From positions 64,582,252-64,646,251 of the forward strand of contig NC_034413.1 in the NCBI RefSeq assembly GCF_002078875.1: a stretch of 64,000 nucleotides of DNA, written 5' to 3'. Positions 26,044 to 39,145 of this stretch are shown piece by piece; position 1 is the first letter of the stretch; every line of letters begins with the position of its first letter. This DNA is from Numida meleagris. Lineage: Eukaryota > Chordata > Aves > Galliformes > Numididae. The translations under genes and the position numbers were made by a program. The notes beneath the pieces are model-generated. The model ran no database searches. It saw only the letters and a list, made by a program, of their open reading frames with translations, and was not told the DNA's origin.

Positions 26044-26819
26044 AATGGCAGTGATACACAGAATAACAAGGTAAGAGATGGAGAGTCTGTCAGAATATCA
26101 CCATCATATTGAGCTATTTCTCCTTAGCTCAGACTCACAGAAGTCAGTGTAACAGCTATTTAAGAACAAACACCCTCCCCTCCTTTGAAGTGCTTTTTCT
26201 TCACCTCCATTCAAAATAATTCTCACAAATAATATTTGAGATGTGTGATCTTGCTTGATAATAGACATTGGAAGTCTGAAGCAGTCATGATGACAACCTG
26301 CCATCCAACCCTTAATGACTCAGTCCCAAGAACAGAGAAGGAGATGATTCTGCAGCACTGCTTTTGTTGTTTTGGATGAGGGGCAAGATTCCTATCAGTA
26401 GGACAGAATCTATTTAATGACCTCAAACGACAAAGAATCTGTTGGTAAAAAGTGGGTATCCAAATAAAAAACTAAGAGAGGAATAAAAATATCATTAATT
26501 TTACTAATAGTTCTCAAAAGCAAATAGAATATGCTTGTTGCTAATGCTGAAACTATAGGACCAAGCCACAATACACTGGGCTGCCTGGATATACCTACAT
26601 ATGTCATGGATGACTGTTTTTTTTAAACTTCAGACCCAAATACAAAAATGAGATATAAAACTGCACCTAATGATTTCAAAATCCTATTTTAAAAGTAGGT
26701 GCATGTGATTTAGGAGGAGTGGGGGAATGAACCGAAAAGTTATAAAAATGCTAATGGAATAAAAAAAAAAATGTATATACAGCCTTTTCCATGTGACCCT
26801 GCTGCTACACAGAAATTAC

Positions 26820-26848
26820 ATTAAATTAAATTAAACTAAATTAAATTT
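26820..26848. repeat. (TTAAA)n microsatellite
   Basis: Reads attaaattaaattaaactaa then attaaattt: about five copies of a pentanucleotide, with one T-to-C interruption. Confidence 0.85.
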
Positions 26849-29800
26849 ATCCTTGTGCATTTAAATGAGATAACGAGTCAATAAAAAAAAAACAAATAAG
26901 CAATTAACATGGTACTACATTATACTCTCCCAGTATATTTGGGATTCCAAATTGGTTGCATAAAATAAGTTAAGCCACTGTAAAGCCATAGCAGGTACAC
27001 TTCCTACGCACTTAGAGAAAGTTCTGTGTGCTTAGTGCATTGCAATTTGCAGCCTATCAGATGAAGTTCCATTGCTGACCTAAATTTTCCTGACACACCT
27101 GCAAAAATTTATCTAGAAATTACAAATACAATTTCATTAGAAAATAACAAAGGTATTATAGTGTTAAGCCATTAAATGGGAGAGATAGACTATTTGTACA
27201 AGTCTTACAGTTATAAATCTAACTGGATAACAATTTATAAAGCAGTAACCAAGGGACCAAAAATATGAACATTACCAAGTGGAAAAAGGATCTTAAAGGC
27301 AGTGATAAATAAGCACATTCCACAAAGGGAGGCTGCAAAGGATCAAATGAAATATCTGTATACTTGTGGAAAGACATGGGGAATTACTCAGAAAAGAAGA
27401 GGGCTTCTGCCTGGTTGGTCACATACAATACCTGGAAAATGGGAAACTGCAAAACTAGAAACTCATTGCTGGAAAACAAATACGTTGTTCAAAGTAAATT
27501 ATTTAATTACTGTTACACAAGCACATTCTGGCAGATGCCGAGTGATCCTTTGCTTCTGTCAAAATGAAAAGAGCAGAGTGCTCAGCACCAAGCAGAAGAT
27601 ACACAGCACCTTCAGTAAAGAGAATCCATCCCAGGAATGGTAACTCACACTAATGATATGGGAAGAATATTCAAGGTAGTTAGATTTTCTTTAGATTCCA
27701 TTCTGTCAACACCAGCATCAAGATCATATTGTGTGCTGAATAGTGCCAGCATCTTCTTTTATAAATGCATCTGACTGCTGCTTAGGAGACATCTAAAGCA
27801 TCCAGAGTCAGAGAACAGCATGGGAAATAATGCAGAAGAAAGATATAGTTACTAATAAGCAGTGCTTAAGATAAGCTTACAAGACTAAAGAAAGCGGGCT
27901 TGAACACGAATGAGCAATTGTCTCTCCAGTAGCTGATATGCCACCCTGGAGGAAAAGCAGGAACTGCTACGTGCCCATGTCCCAGCTAACTCAAGCACCA
28001 GGCTCTGCCTGAGCTCCCTGCTGCAGTAAGAGCTTAACTAAGGTAACACACTAAAGAATTACCCTCATTCAGCATCATTACCACTGCAATGATCTTATTC
28101 TGATACAGCAGCTACCTCCCTGCCTGCTACACCGACCACGCTCTGCTTCTCGAATAAACTTTATTTTAAGTACAAACCCAAATCTCCAGAGGGAAGACTA
28201 CAAAGAAATACACCCGCGAATATCTGGGGTATTTTACAGCATTTCTTATCAAGACATGACCCTTCAAAAAGAGATTAATATCCTTTCTTCCATCTCACTG
28301 CCAGGATCTTTTGTAGGCTGCACATTGATACTGCCTGCAGAATGACTGTGCTGTATCGATGCTATGGCCACATTGCCACTAACCACAAAACCACATTTTC
28401 TAGTAGAACATGGAATATACAGCAGAGATTCACAGATCCAAGCTTTTCCCTACAGGTCAAAGAGCAGTGTAAGCTATTTCTAGGTTTCATTTCCCTCTTG
28501 CTGGTAGGTCACAGAATGCTGTTGCTACCACTTACTCCTCATATTCATGTGGGAAAGTGTGCAATATTGTCATGGACAACAGATCTGCACATGCATGTGA
28601 TTTTTTTTTTTATTTTGGAAGAAGAGAAAAAAGACCTAGGAGTTACCTTATGAAAAGTATCCATAAAAGAATACTAACATTACAAACATGAAATGTTTAA
28701 ATATTAGGAACTTCTGGAATGAAGTAAATGTCCAGTCTTCATATCACAACTATTAGTTGCATGAGCGCCTTGCCGTACAAAGCTTATGCGTCTGTCATGG
28801 TAGAGGATGAACAATGACCAAGACACAAAGCCACAAGACCAGAAATAGAAGTACTAACCTATGGCCCTGAAACTGTGGGTTCTCTTCTCAGCTACCAGAA
28901 ATTTTGTACATGAAAGGGGAGAAGACTGCCCACAGCACTGATGCGGTGGGCAGCCTTCAGTCCTGTGCCTCTTCGTGAGAATTTCCTGACAACCTTGATG
29001 GACTTCTGCCATTTCTTGTAGAAAAGAGACCTCCTTTCAGCCAGATCACTGACACTAAAGTAGTGTAGTGGGGGAAAAAAAGGAGTGAGATACGGTGCTC
29101 ACTTGGAAAGTTTTCAGTCTCCAGGACACAAAACACTCATGGGTACTCATACAGAAAGCAGCTCCCAGAAGCAGTGATCGTAACTACAACAGGAATACTG
29201 TTTTTATTCAAACCCAGAAAAGCCATTATGAAGAGGCAAAAAAAGAGAAGTGAACCTCCTGTACAGAAAGGTCAGAGATTTTTTTGTCCCTGTAGCAGAT
29301 AACACCCCTGAATTCTCCAGAAATTTTGCACTGTCCCTCTGTGCTAAACTCACTTTATTCCTGGGCAAGATAAAGGTGTGTGAAAACATACGAACTGGCC
29401 AGAAGTGGTTCTGGGTTTTACACTGAATAAGAGCTTGCCAGAAAGGGATACAATTAACATGCAAGATGAAGAAAACGTTACATAAAAAAAGAATGCATTG
29501 TGAAATGCATCAGTAGGTTTTAACACCACAGCTACCTCCAAATGAAGCGATATGTGTTCCCACTTGCCACTTCTTCATTAGCTGTAGCTTCTTCTCTCCA
29601 TGAGCTCTGCTCAAACTCTCTTCCCTGCTTCCTCTCCTCACAGTTTCTCCTCTCAGAAGTGCAACCCTTGCTTCGCTCTCCCTTCCCCTCTCCAGACAGA
29701 CTCACTTCCATCACATCTCCCTGTCAAGTCTCTGATAGCTTTCCAAATATGCAAAAAATTTAATGTGAACAAACCAGAGTGAAAGTCAGGGTTATCAAAT

Positions 29801-30799
29801 TCCACCCATACTTTTCTGTTAAGCACTGGAATAACACCTGAACAAATACTGTTTGCAATTACTTTTTCATGAACATTTAAGCAAATGAGTTTCACCAGCT
29901 ACCCATGCTCATGAGCAAACATCTGCATGCCAGTGAGTTCATTTTTGTCTAAGTGTAGAGACGATAGTGTCAAAATGTTTCATTCCTCACCCAGTCAGGG
30001 ACATGTACCGCACATTAATTCGTCTTCTCAAAGGTAAGCAAGAAATCAAATCTGAGATATACATGATCAAAACAAAATGCGTTAGAACTACTTATGTCAT
30101 GTTACACTGAACTGAAAACGTCTCCTCTCTGGAGCTCCTGAATGACTCCTAGAGCTACAAAACCAAGCGGAAAGCGCAGAAGTAACAAAAAATAAAAGCA
30201 TACATCATGTGTGGCAGCCACAAAGACAAAGCCAAGCGCCCGGCCATAGGGTCGTGGATTTTGCTGCGCCTGCTGAACACCTCTCCTGCATCACAATTTA
30301 AGACTACCGACGCTAGCAAGGGAAATATTGCAGGGACTCAGCAGGCACACACCGCACATACTGCACATGTTGCTGCTATTCAGAAGGGAGACGGCCCAAC
30401 AGCTGCACAGAAACTGCTCCTCCTTTTTTGTTTAGCTGATGTTTGAACCTTGCGAGAAGCCATTTTTATGAACAGTCAGGTGGAACAGGACTGCTGAGTT
30501 CAAATACAAAAGATCTTTCTTACCCAACGTATTGTAAGTACTGTGGTAGTAATTATGTCAACATCAGAGAGCAATTTTGTCAAAGAAAGTCTACACGAGA
30601 ACATTTAACCCAGGCTTAATGTTGCTCTAAATCAGGCTGTTAACCTGCACATTAATTTTTTAACAACTATTTTTAAGCATTTGCTAAAGAGGGCCACAAA
30701 TTCTGCATAATTAATATTGATTTTGAACAGATACTTTGTAATGAATTCAAAGAAGGGGAAGAAAGTTATAGAGTTTTTTTTTTGTGTTTGGTTACAATT

Positions 30800-30890
30800 T
30801 ATAGAATCATTAAGGTAGGAAAAGACCACTGAGATCATCTAGTCCAGCCATCAAGCACTGAAGCACCGCTAAGCCACTGCTAACCTAAAG
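30800..30890 (-). mobile_element. CR1 LINE 3'-end fragment (diverged)
   Basis: Reads tatagaatcattaaggtagg, then aaaagaccactgagatcatc and tagtccagccatcaagcact. It matches the CR1 subfamily whose 3' end in reverse complement contains AAAAGACCACTAAGATCATC. The right boundary is fuzzy. Confidence 0.8.
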
Positions 30891-33292
30891 CGAGTACTTC
30901 AGTAAGTGTAGATGTAACTTCTGATGCTATGCATTTGATACCTCACAGTAATAGTAATAATTTAATCCTGGCTGGTCTGGAGCCCAGCAGACTAAGGCCA
31001 GACAATCAACTGGCTGCAGAAGCAGGGAACAAAACCAAAATCAAGCAAGCAAACAGGAACTACTAGAAGCACATTAACATTCCGCAAATCAGCTTGTCTA
31101 CCACATAAATGACCCGCTATTCTCTTGCAATACCAGGGTCTATCTGTATCAACTCAACAGAACATGCTGCATAATGCAATCCCCATTATATCAGAATTCA
31201 GTAATTCTCTGGTCTCCTAACCAGCTTAGGGGATGACAGCTCATTGGACAAGATAAACTGTCTGTCTAAGGTGATGAGCAGGAAGCCTGGGACAGGCACC
31301 AGTGCAGTGAGTGTTTCCCTCAGTATAAAGCATGGTGATCAAACACTATTTGATCAAGCACCTCCCAGGCAGACAGTGGGTGAGACTGCTTTGCTGTGAC
31401 CAGCTCCAGCAGCAGACTGCCCTGCCCTCTCCTTCTGCCAAGCCCGGGCTCCCACATGGGGCGGGACCTTTCCATCCAAATTCCCCTTCTGCAGCCTGGT
31501 CCCAAACCCAGAAGAGAGGAGACTGAAATCCTACATCAAAACTTACTTCACTCACAGATGGCAGGAAAGAAAGATGACGAGAAGAATAGAGGGGGCAGGT
31601 ACCATTTTTTTATTTCATCATAAATTGTACCAGGTACTGTATTTTAGTTTAAATTAAAATGAGTCAAACTTCAGTGTCCTTTGTTTGCTCCTCATCGACC
31701 GCTGTTAAACCAAATGTTTCTCATTCTGTAATCAATACTTCTCTGCAAAAATAAACCGAGGCACTGACAAACAACTTTGCAGCACACTGCAGCCTTCCTC
31801 GTGGTGGACTTTGACAGCATGAAAAAACACTAGCTAATGAATGGAAAAGAGAAGTGCACTGCTTATTGTGCTTATTACAATTTTAACAGGCAGCTTACAG
31901 CTGAATCATTTTACTGTAACAAGACTTTATTAAATCAGCCAGCTATTGAGACCAGAACTTTCTGACAGCGGCAGTTAATATGCCTCTGTCCCTCTTTACT
32001 GTTTCCAGCTACACTGGGAATACCGACAAATACTCTTAAACACTCAAAGCTTTACCAAGGACAAAGTTAAGGTATTCTAAAGTACTGTGAAGCATTAAGA
32101 CATAAGCAGCAGTAACTGAAGCACTCTTTGGGCTCATGGAGGCAAAGGTAGCTTTATTTCCACAACTCCTCAAAATAAAGTTAAGGGTGAAATTGTGTTG
32201 TTGCTTTGTAATGAAAATGAATTACCCTTTCACTCGATGCTGACTTGTAATACAGAGGCTGAGGAAGAAAGTTCCTCGATTTATATTACGCCTCTATTTT
32301 TCTCCCCAATTATTTCAGGATGTAATTATTTTTCCCAACCTTATTCTCACTACAGCTCTGCAACAGCAAGATATACACAGTATAAACAGCATCTCCTAAT
32401 TTTAGGCTGGTATCTTCTAGCTCTTTCATTCCGGTAAGAAAAAATGATGACTCTTTGGAATAGGATTCTGCTCCCACAATGACAGGCTGCCCTGAATAAA
32501 CCAGGAAAATCTAATTGGCACTAAATAACTTGTATTAGCATTTTCTACAACTGCCTTAAAAACAGTTAAAGTGAATAATTTGAAGCAAATAATTTATTTT
32601 TCGCTATTAAATTTTAATGCGCTAATAGATCGCTCTCTTTTGCCTCGTAACAGACTCGAACATGTATTCCATGACTACCAGATGGAAACTTCAAGCTCTG
32701 CGTGGCTCTGAGATGAATAGCAAGATAGGAAACATTTATTACTGGTAGTGATATTTTAGTGACAGTAGTTTACACACTTTATATTCTTTGGTGATAACAC
32801 TTCTCCAGAGCAATTGAAGTAAATTAGAAACACTTTCTTGATACAATTACTACTTCTGAACAAAATAAGATGCTAGCTTTCATTGTGCAATAGCTCAAAA
32901 TTGCCACCATGTGGCAGGACAGCAACTTAATTTAGCATTATTTATATTGCAGTGATACAGTTTTAATTGCATCTGTGCAACAGAATAACTGCTGTGCTGA
33001 AGCTCCTTTATCATTTCAAGCCTACAATTAATCAGAATTAGGCAGGCTATTACATGAGCAATACTGTATATATAGTTGGAGTTGTGAGAGTTGTGACAGA
33101 ATTTACGTTGCGCATTTTTTTTAAAAATCCATCAAACCTTTCAACACCGAGCTAGATAGCAAGCACTTCTGTCTGCACATCTCTTCCAACAGCTCTGGTT
33201 TACGGCTGCCCCTTGGGAAGGGAGCCCTCCCTACCAAACAGACCCTTACTTCTGCAAAATATGCAATGAAGGCCACAGAAAACAGGAGTCAC

Positions 33293-33385
33293 CATTAAAA
33301 ACAAAACAACACCAAAAAAAGCCCATCACCACCAACAAGAAAAACCTCAACCCGCTCCTAATCTACCAGAAACTAACAAACAGAA
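33293..33385. repeat. A+C-rich low-complexity stretch
   Basis: Strong strand asymmetry: mostly A and C, with few G or T (for example aaaacaaaacaacaccaaaa). A similar, shorter stretch is at 49330-49372. Confidence 0.65.
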
Positions 33386-36300
33386 GGCAACTTTGTGGTT
33401 GATTTTCCTTATGCTATAGCTGGTTATGCCCTCTTACGTATACAGCAGTGATTACACCCAACCCACCACAGCAATACATGCCATTTGCAGGCGTGCTTTA
33501 GGCAGGTGGAACATCTGCACCCCAGTAGCCACTATAACCCAGAACTTCTTAAAGATCATCTCCATATCATATTTTTAACGTTGAACGATGGCAAGCAATA
33601 CATCTTCTGTAATCGTGTCTCCCTAATAAACAATTCCTATTCACTCAAGTTCACAGCTGATAGCATAATTTCAAAGACTTGTATTGATCCTCAGTTCTCA
33701 GCCTAATTATTTTTTCCATTTTAGACATACTGTACCCATCTCCTATGAGGAAATAAAGAGAACACTCTTAGAGAGCTAGAAATCCCCGCACAGTTAGATC
33801 AAGGATTTTTTTTTTAATTATTAATCTTAAAATGATAACACTTTTCTAAAATGAATTTGCAAATGTAATTGAGCTTTTAATAGCTTCAACAGATAGTAAT
33901 TAAAGAAATTTCATTTCCCTAAATTAAACATAATGAAATGTTTTTCAAGATCAAATAAAAACTTGGAAACAATATTACAACAGACATAATTCATATGAAT
34001 ACCTAATATTCAGAAGTGTGCAGAACAAACGTCTGTCAATACCAAAATGAGAAAGAGTGGAAGTAATGTAACGTACATTTTTGTTCCTCCTAGAGATGTG
34101 CTAGGTTTTAATGGCTAATTATAATTGCAAGCCCTTTGCTACACAGTTTTTTCATGGTGACTTGCATTTTAGCAAGATGTAGAACTAAGTATAGAAGTGG
34201 AGATCTTTGATTTTGTACTACATACTTATTTTTCTTATTAGAAGCAAAGTTTTACAACCAGTTTCACTTGTTAACAACGAGCTTTTATTAATTCAGTTGC
34301 AGACAAGCAAAAAAAAAACAAGCCCCAATATCTGTCAGTTTACATTTCCCACTTGTTTGATTAAATAAAATTTATACCAAAGGCCAGAACTAGCACGGAA
34401 CACTGACAGGTGCATGAAGGAAAGCCCAGGCCATATGATTCAGGGTTGTTTCACATTTGCATGTGCTCAGGCTACATTTAGCTTTTGCTATGCCACAGTT
34501 GTGTTTTACAGTTACGGAGTAGATAATTGCTGTCAGTTCTGATAAAGTTCCAGCCTAACCACTGTCTAGATTTTATATAAATGAAAAACAAAGCCTCATA
34601 AGGAACAAAGGAAAATCTTTTTACTGTACTGTGCTATTTCATTCGTAGCTACTTCCATTAACTTGTGTTTAGTACCAAGACTCACTGCCCAACAGAAACC
34701 ACTGAACTTCTCCAAGTCTTATTATGACTTCTCCAAGATCAAAGACAATAAAATCCATGTAGCTATGTGCAATGTCTTTGTCACTTAACAAGCACTGTCT
34801 GGTTACGCTTGTACACAACAGCTGGGTGAACTCAGAGCACCGCTGAGCGTGCTTTGGGTTGACCTGGCTGGCTGTGCAGTGGAGCAGAAGATGGAGGAGC
34901 ACCACATCCCTACCAGCTTGGTGTGGGGACAGCAACCCCCAGCAGCGAGATGGGGACATTCTAAATCACTTTCGCTTATCTGAAATGACTGTGCACCTAT
35001 TCCCAAAGCATTTTTTTTCCCCCTGTAACTGACCAATGTGTTCTTCAGATGATATAAATGGTTTCTTTTCTAAGTGACTGAGTGCTCTCAGAACAAACGG
35101 GCACATGGTTAAATCAAGCATTTCCCACTTGGATCTGTATTAGTGAGATAGGAGTTATGCAGCAGGACACAAGTAGGATAAGCATTTAAAAATAATAAAC
35201 ACTTCTAAAAGTTTTACTCGGTGTAAAATGAGAGGGGAGTGGAACTGTGCTTTGCTGCTCCAGGGAACTTGGATTTATTCAGAAGCTAGGAGTAGTATGC
35301 TCTGATGCTAGGCAGAGTTAATGCTTCTTCACCTTCTGGATTTCTTGTGAAAGTATTTGTATTTCCTGCTAATAATTAGGATACGCAGAAGTTAACTGAA
35401 AGAGATGTCAGGCTAAACAAAAACTGGGAGGATGGGAGATGTAGGACTGAATCATGACAATCTTGAGAAGCAGCTCAGAAACATCCGCGGTGCCACCCTG
35501 TCCCCATGGATCTGAGATATACTGATATCTTAGTTTGCACACACATACTTCTATTTGCCTTTCTCAGCTGACACACTCAGCATCTCTGGCATCACTACTT
35601 GTTGCCAGCTACCTTTCCATGCAGCATTTCTTTTTCCCAGGCTCTTTACAGCGCTGCTCATGAACATGTCAGATCTTATTACAGTTTTTTTGTGTTCACT
35701 TGTAGAGTTTGTTTATGGTTGGCAAGTAACTGCAAAAAGGCACCTGATTTACCCAGCTGTTTCTTGCATGTATTCCAGAGGCCTATCGCTGTATTTTTGT
35801 GATTACTGTACCTCTTCATCACTTTCACTCCTGAAGCACTGCAGGCACTGCTAGAGGCAATAGGGAAATGTGGTGGACTTTTTGTTGGCTGGTGCATCCT
35901 CAACTGTAATTTTAACAGAGCTGCCACTGATGCTGATAACGCACTTATCTAGAAGAACTGGCTTCATTTTCAGAGGCCAGATTGAGTTTGCAAGCCTGGT
36001 AGTTGGGAGAACTTGAAAAAATAAAGAAACAAGTTTGCATTGTGTTTTCAATTTGTCCACTGGTCCAACTGGAGTAATTGAAAGACTGTATCACAGCCTG
36101 ACATCATTTTGCCCAGTGACTTTCCAGTAATAGGTTCACTTGAATGTCCGTTCAAGTCTCCACAGACTAATTCCATCCCAACTCCCAGTGTCAGCCAGGC
36201 TCTCCCCCTTTGGTCTCCTTCTCTTACCAGAACACGTAGGTTAGCTGTACTTCCAAAGGAGAAGACTGAAAACAGAAAGAAAACCTCTGACACCGATTTC

Positions 36301-38099
36301 TCTGGTCTCCATTTCTATGTTTATCTATTTACACAGGATAGAGTTACTGGTTCACAGGCTCACGGGCACAGCAGTTTTACCTGTCTGCTGGGTACAAGAA
36401 GTATGAAGAGTGGGCTACCAAACTGTTTGTAATTGTTTAGTTCTTAAGCTTTGGTAAGAAAGAAATTTTGCTGTTTATCTCTAAAACAGGAACTTTGCTG
36501 TTCACTAATGCTTCTATGTGCAATATATCACTGCACCAAACAATTTCCTATAACTCACTTAAGACATCAGGCTTGAAATCAAATTCAATACAGGTGAAAT
36601 ATGAACAATCTTTGACTAAATGGGGCTGAAAAGAAAGAACGCAGCTGTACTGACCATACAAAGTCAAACAGAGCTGGGCTCCCTGGAACGAGTTGTGCAA
36701 AGGTTTGATTCAATTCTTCAGCAATTGTGGGGCAGGGGAGTGAACCCCATCAGCACAGGTGGCCCTTCCCCTGCCCTGGCATCCAGATGCACGTCAGTAG
36801 CTACATGGAAAGGATGAAGCTGAGAAGAGTTTCTCCATCCCATCTGTGTTAGATCAAACACACTGCTACAAACTGATGTTCTTGCCTCCCGGGGGCTCAC
36901 AAAGATATTTCTGAAAACCTGTTTATGTTCGTTCTAAAGCTCTTCCTTTTCAATGTGTTGGATTACACATGTTCTTCACACCCTAACTTTCCACTCACCC
37001 CCTCCTACGTCTTTCAGTTTGTGAAGAGGTTTCCCTTACCAACTGATGTAACATACAGCTGCTGAAAATTGCCAACAACTCTGAAAACCTATCTTCAGTA
37101 TGAAAATATTTTTCAGCTTCTGATTTAATGCACGCCTTTCCATACAGTATCTCCCATGCCACAAGCTTTCCCCCTGAGGGAGTAACATCACCTCAGCGAC
37201 CGGGGGCAATCATACACAGATTCTGGGAATTCTGACTTGCCTCTCCATTGACAGCCAAGGAAAAAGTTTTTTTAACTGAAAAACTACCAGTCGGTGCCTT
37301 GGGGCACTTGTTATTAGGTACGACCAGAAACACGACATTCCCAAGAGATGATAATTTTAATCTGCAACTCAGAAATCATTTCTAAATAAGCAGTGTCACC
37401 ATGGATGCCAATCACAAATCTGCAGTGTAAAGATGTAATTACAAAATGACTGCTGCATGGTCTGTGCATACTGAGCCAAATTCCCTCTCAGTATTCATCC
37501 TGAGTAGCTGGGCTGTGATTATCTGCAGCACATCAGTACCTCCAGGCTCCAAATGGCTCTCAGCACTATTTACAAGCATTGTAAGATCCTCTTCCCCAAA
37601 GAGTTCACTACCTAAACAATCATACAGACAGGAGATGAGTCAGAATAAAGCCCATTGTACAAATAACCAATTTGAGTCAGACAGTATTATATACAAGATT
37701 ATAAAAGAATTAGGTGGCTGAAATAGCATGACTTGTATGACACCAAAACTAAAGAAGAATAGGACTTCTTGTGAACACAGTAAGCAGGGATTTTAACCTC
37801 CTGGTTATCTGAATTCACACAGCAGAGTTATTGGACTGAAGGAATGACTTATTGGCACAGTCTGGAGAATGAGTGAAAAGCCACTTCACAACTGGGTAAG
37901 GTCCAGTTTCGGGTGCTGTTTCAAGCATGGTACTTGTATTTGTACTATTTTCCAGAATAACTGCAGAGTGCATCATGCCAAACGGTATGGAAATAACACA
38001 GTCCAAACATCACAGTCATTCCCACAGTCTAGACAGCTGCCTCTCACAGGACATTTAAGCAAGTCTGGCCATCAGTTCCAGACTTGGAACAGTATGTCA

Positions 38100-38125
38100 T
38101 GAGATCTTCATTATGAAAGATCTCA
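38100..38125. repeat. Short inverted repeat with AGATCT cores
   Basis: Arms tgagatctt (38100-38108) and aagatctca (38117-38125) around the eight-base loop cattatga. Perfect nine-base arms. Confidence 0.8.
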
Positions 38126-38889
38126 CAGAATATCAAAAGATGCCTTATCACAAAGCAGTGAGCACAGAGCCAAAACAAACAGAAAGTATGCAAAAGCTAA
38201 CTCCTGACAAAGCAAAAGTTGAATTAAAGATTATGAGACTGAAGTAGGGCGGAAAAGAAAGGAAGAATCATAGCCACAAGCTCAAGCTATACGAATTCAT
38301 AGAATCATAATTCGTGCAAAGCTGTTTAAGTTTGTAAGTTTAGTATGTGAAAGCATCATTCCCTTGCTCTATTTTAATATTTATTTTAAACCTTAAACAG
38401 AAGTTGCAGAGAATAAAGTAATAACACTATGCCAAGAGATGAAGACAACAAAGCAAACCTTTTCTTAATGGCATAAAGAATACTCATAAGTTGAAGTCTT
38501 GCTCTAAGTGCTGTGACTAGTTTTCACGCTCTGAAATAGGCTAATTATTTTTCCCAGTTTCTGCTGTCTCAATTTTATTCATCACCAACAGATTATTTTA
38601 TGAATATATGAGTCTGGGAACACGACAAGACTCAAAACTATCATGTTCTCTTGGTCCTGTAGAGCTTCCATTTTGGATCAGGACCCCATTGCACTAGTTG
38701 CTGAACAAACGGTGCAGTGAAGGTTCTACTCTACTACGATGCAATCTAAAGCACTGCACAACTGTCTTGTTCTAAGGGTCAGAACCACCTCAATGGTACA
38801 AGCTCCCAGAGCACTGCATTCGTTTAAATAAGCAAACGTTCATCGGAATCAGAACTAAGCACTTGGTACACAAACTTTGTCCCTTCCTA

Positions 38890-39122
38890 GGATCACAGAG
38901 GTATAGAAACATTAAGGTCGGAGAAGACCACCAAGATCATACAGACCAACCATTGACCTATCTTCACCATCCCCAATAAACCATGCCCCTCAGTGCCACA
39001 TCTATCCTTTTCTAGAAAACTTCCAGGGATGGTGACCCCATCACTTCCCTAGGCAGCCTATGTCACAGCCTCATCTCTCATTCATTTAAGAATTTTTTCC
39101 TAATATCCAACCTGTACAGAAA
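38890..39122 (-). mobile_element. CR1 LINE 3' fragment, longest copy seen here
   Basis: Begins ggatcacagaggtatagaaa, then attaaggtcggagaagacca and ccaagatcatacagaccaac. It continues through aaccatgcccctcagtgcca, catctatccttttctagaaa and cttccagggatggtgacccc, and ends near cctaatatccaacctgtaca. All are landmarks of reverse-complemented CR1 3' sequence (ORF2 tail and 3' UTR). It is about 230 nt, diverged and 5'-truncated. Confidence 0.88.
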
Positions 39123-39123
39123 C

Positions 39124-39145
39124 TAAGGTGCCGTACAGCACCTTA
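39124..39145. repeat. Perfect inverted repeat abutting a CR1 fragment
   Basis: Arms taaggtgc (39124-39131) and gcacctta (39138-39145) with the loop cgtaca. It begins directly at the truncated (5') end of the CR1 copy at 38890-39122. Confidence 0.8.

Noticed and set aside
38296..38320. Possible CR1 remnant (attcatagaatcataattcg)
   Set aside because: Only the short terminal-repeat-like words match; nothing of the adjacent CR1 3' region follows.
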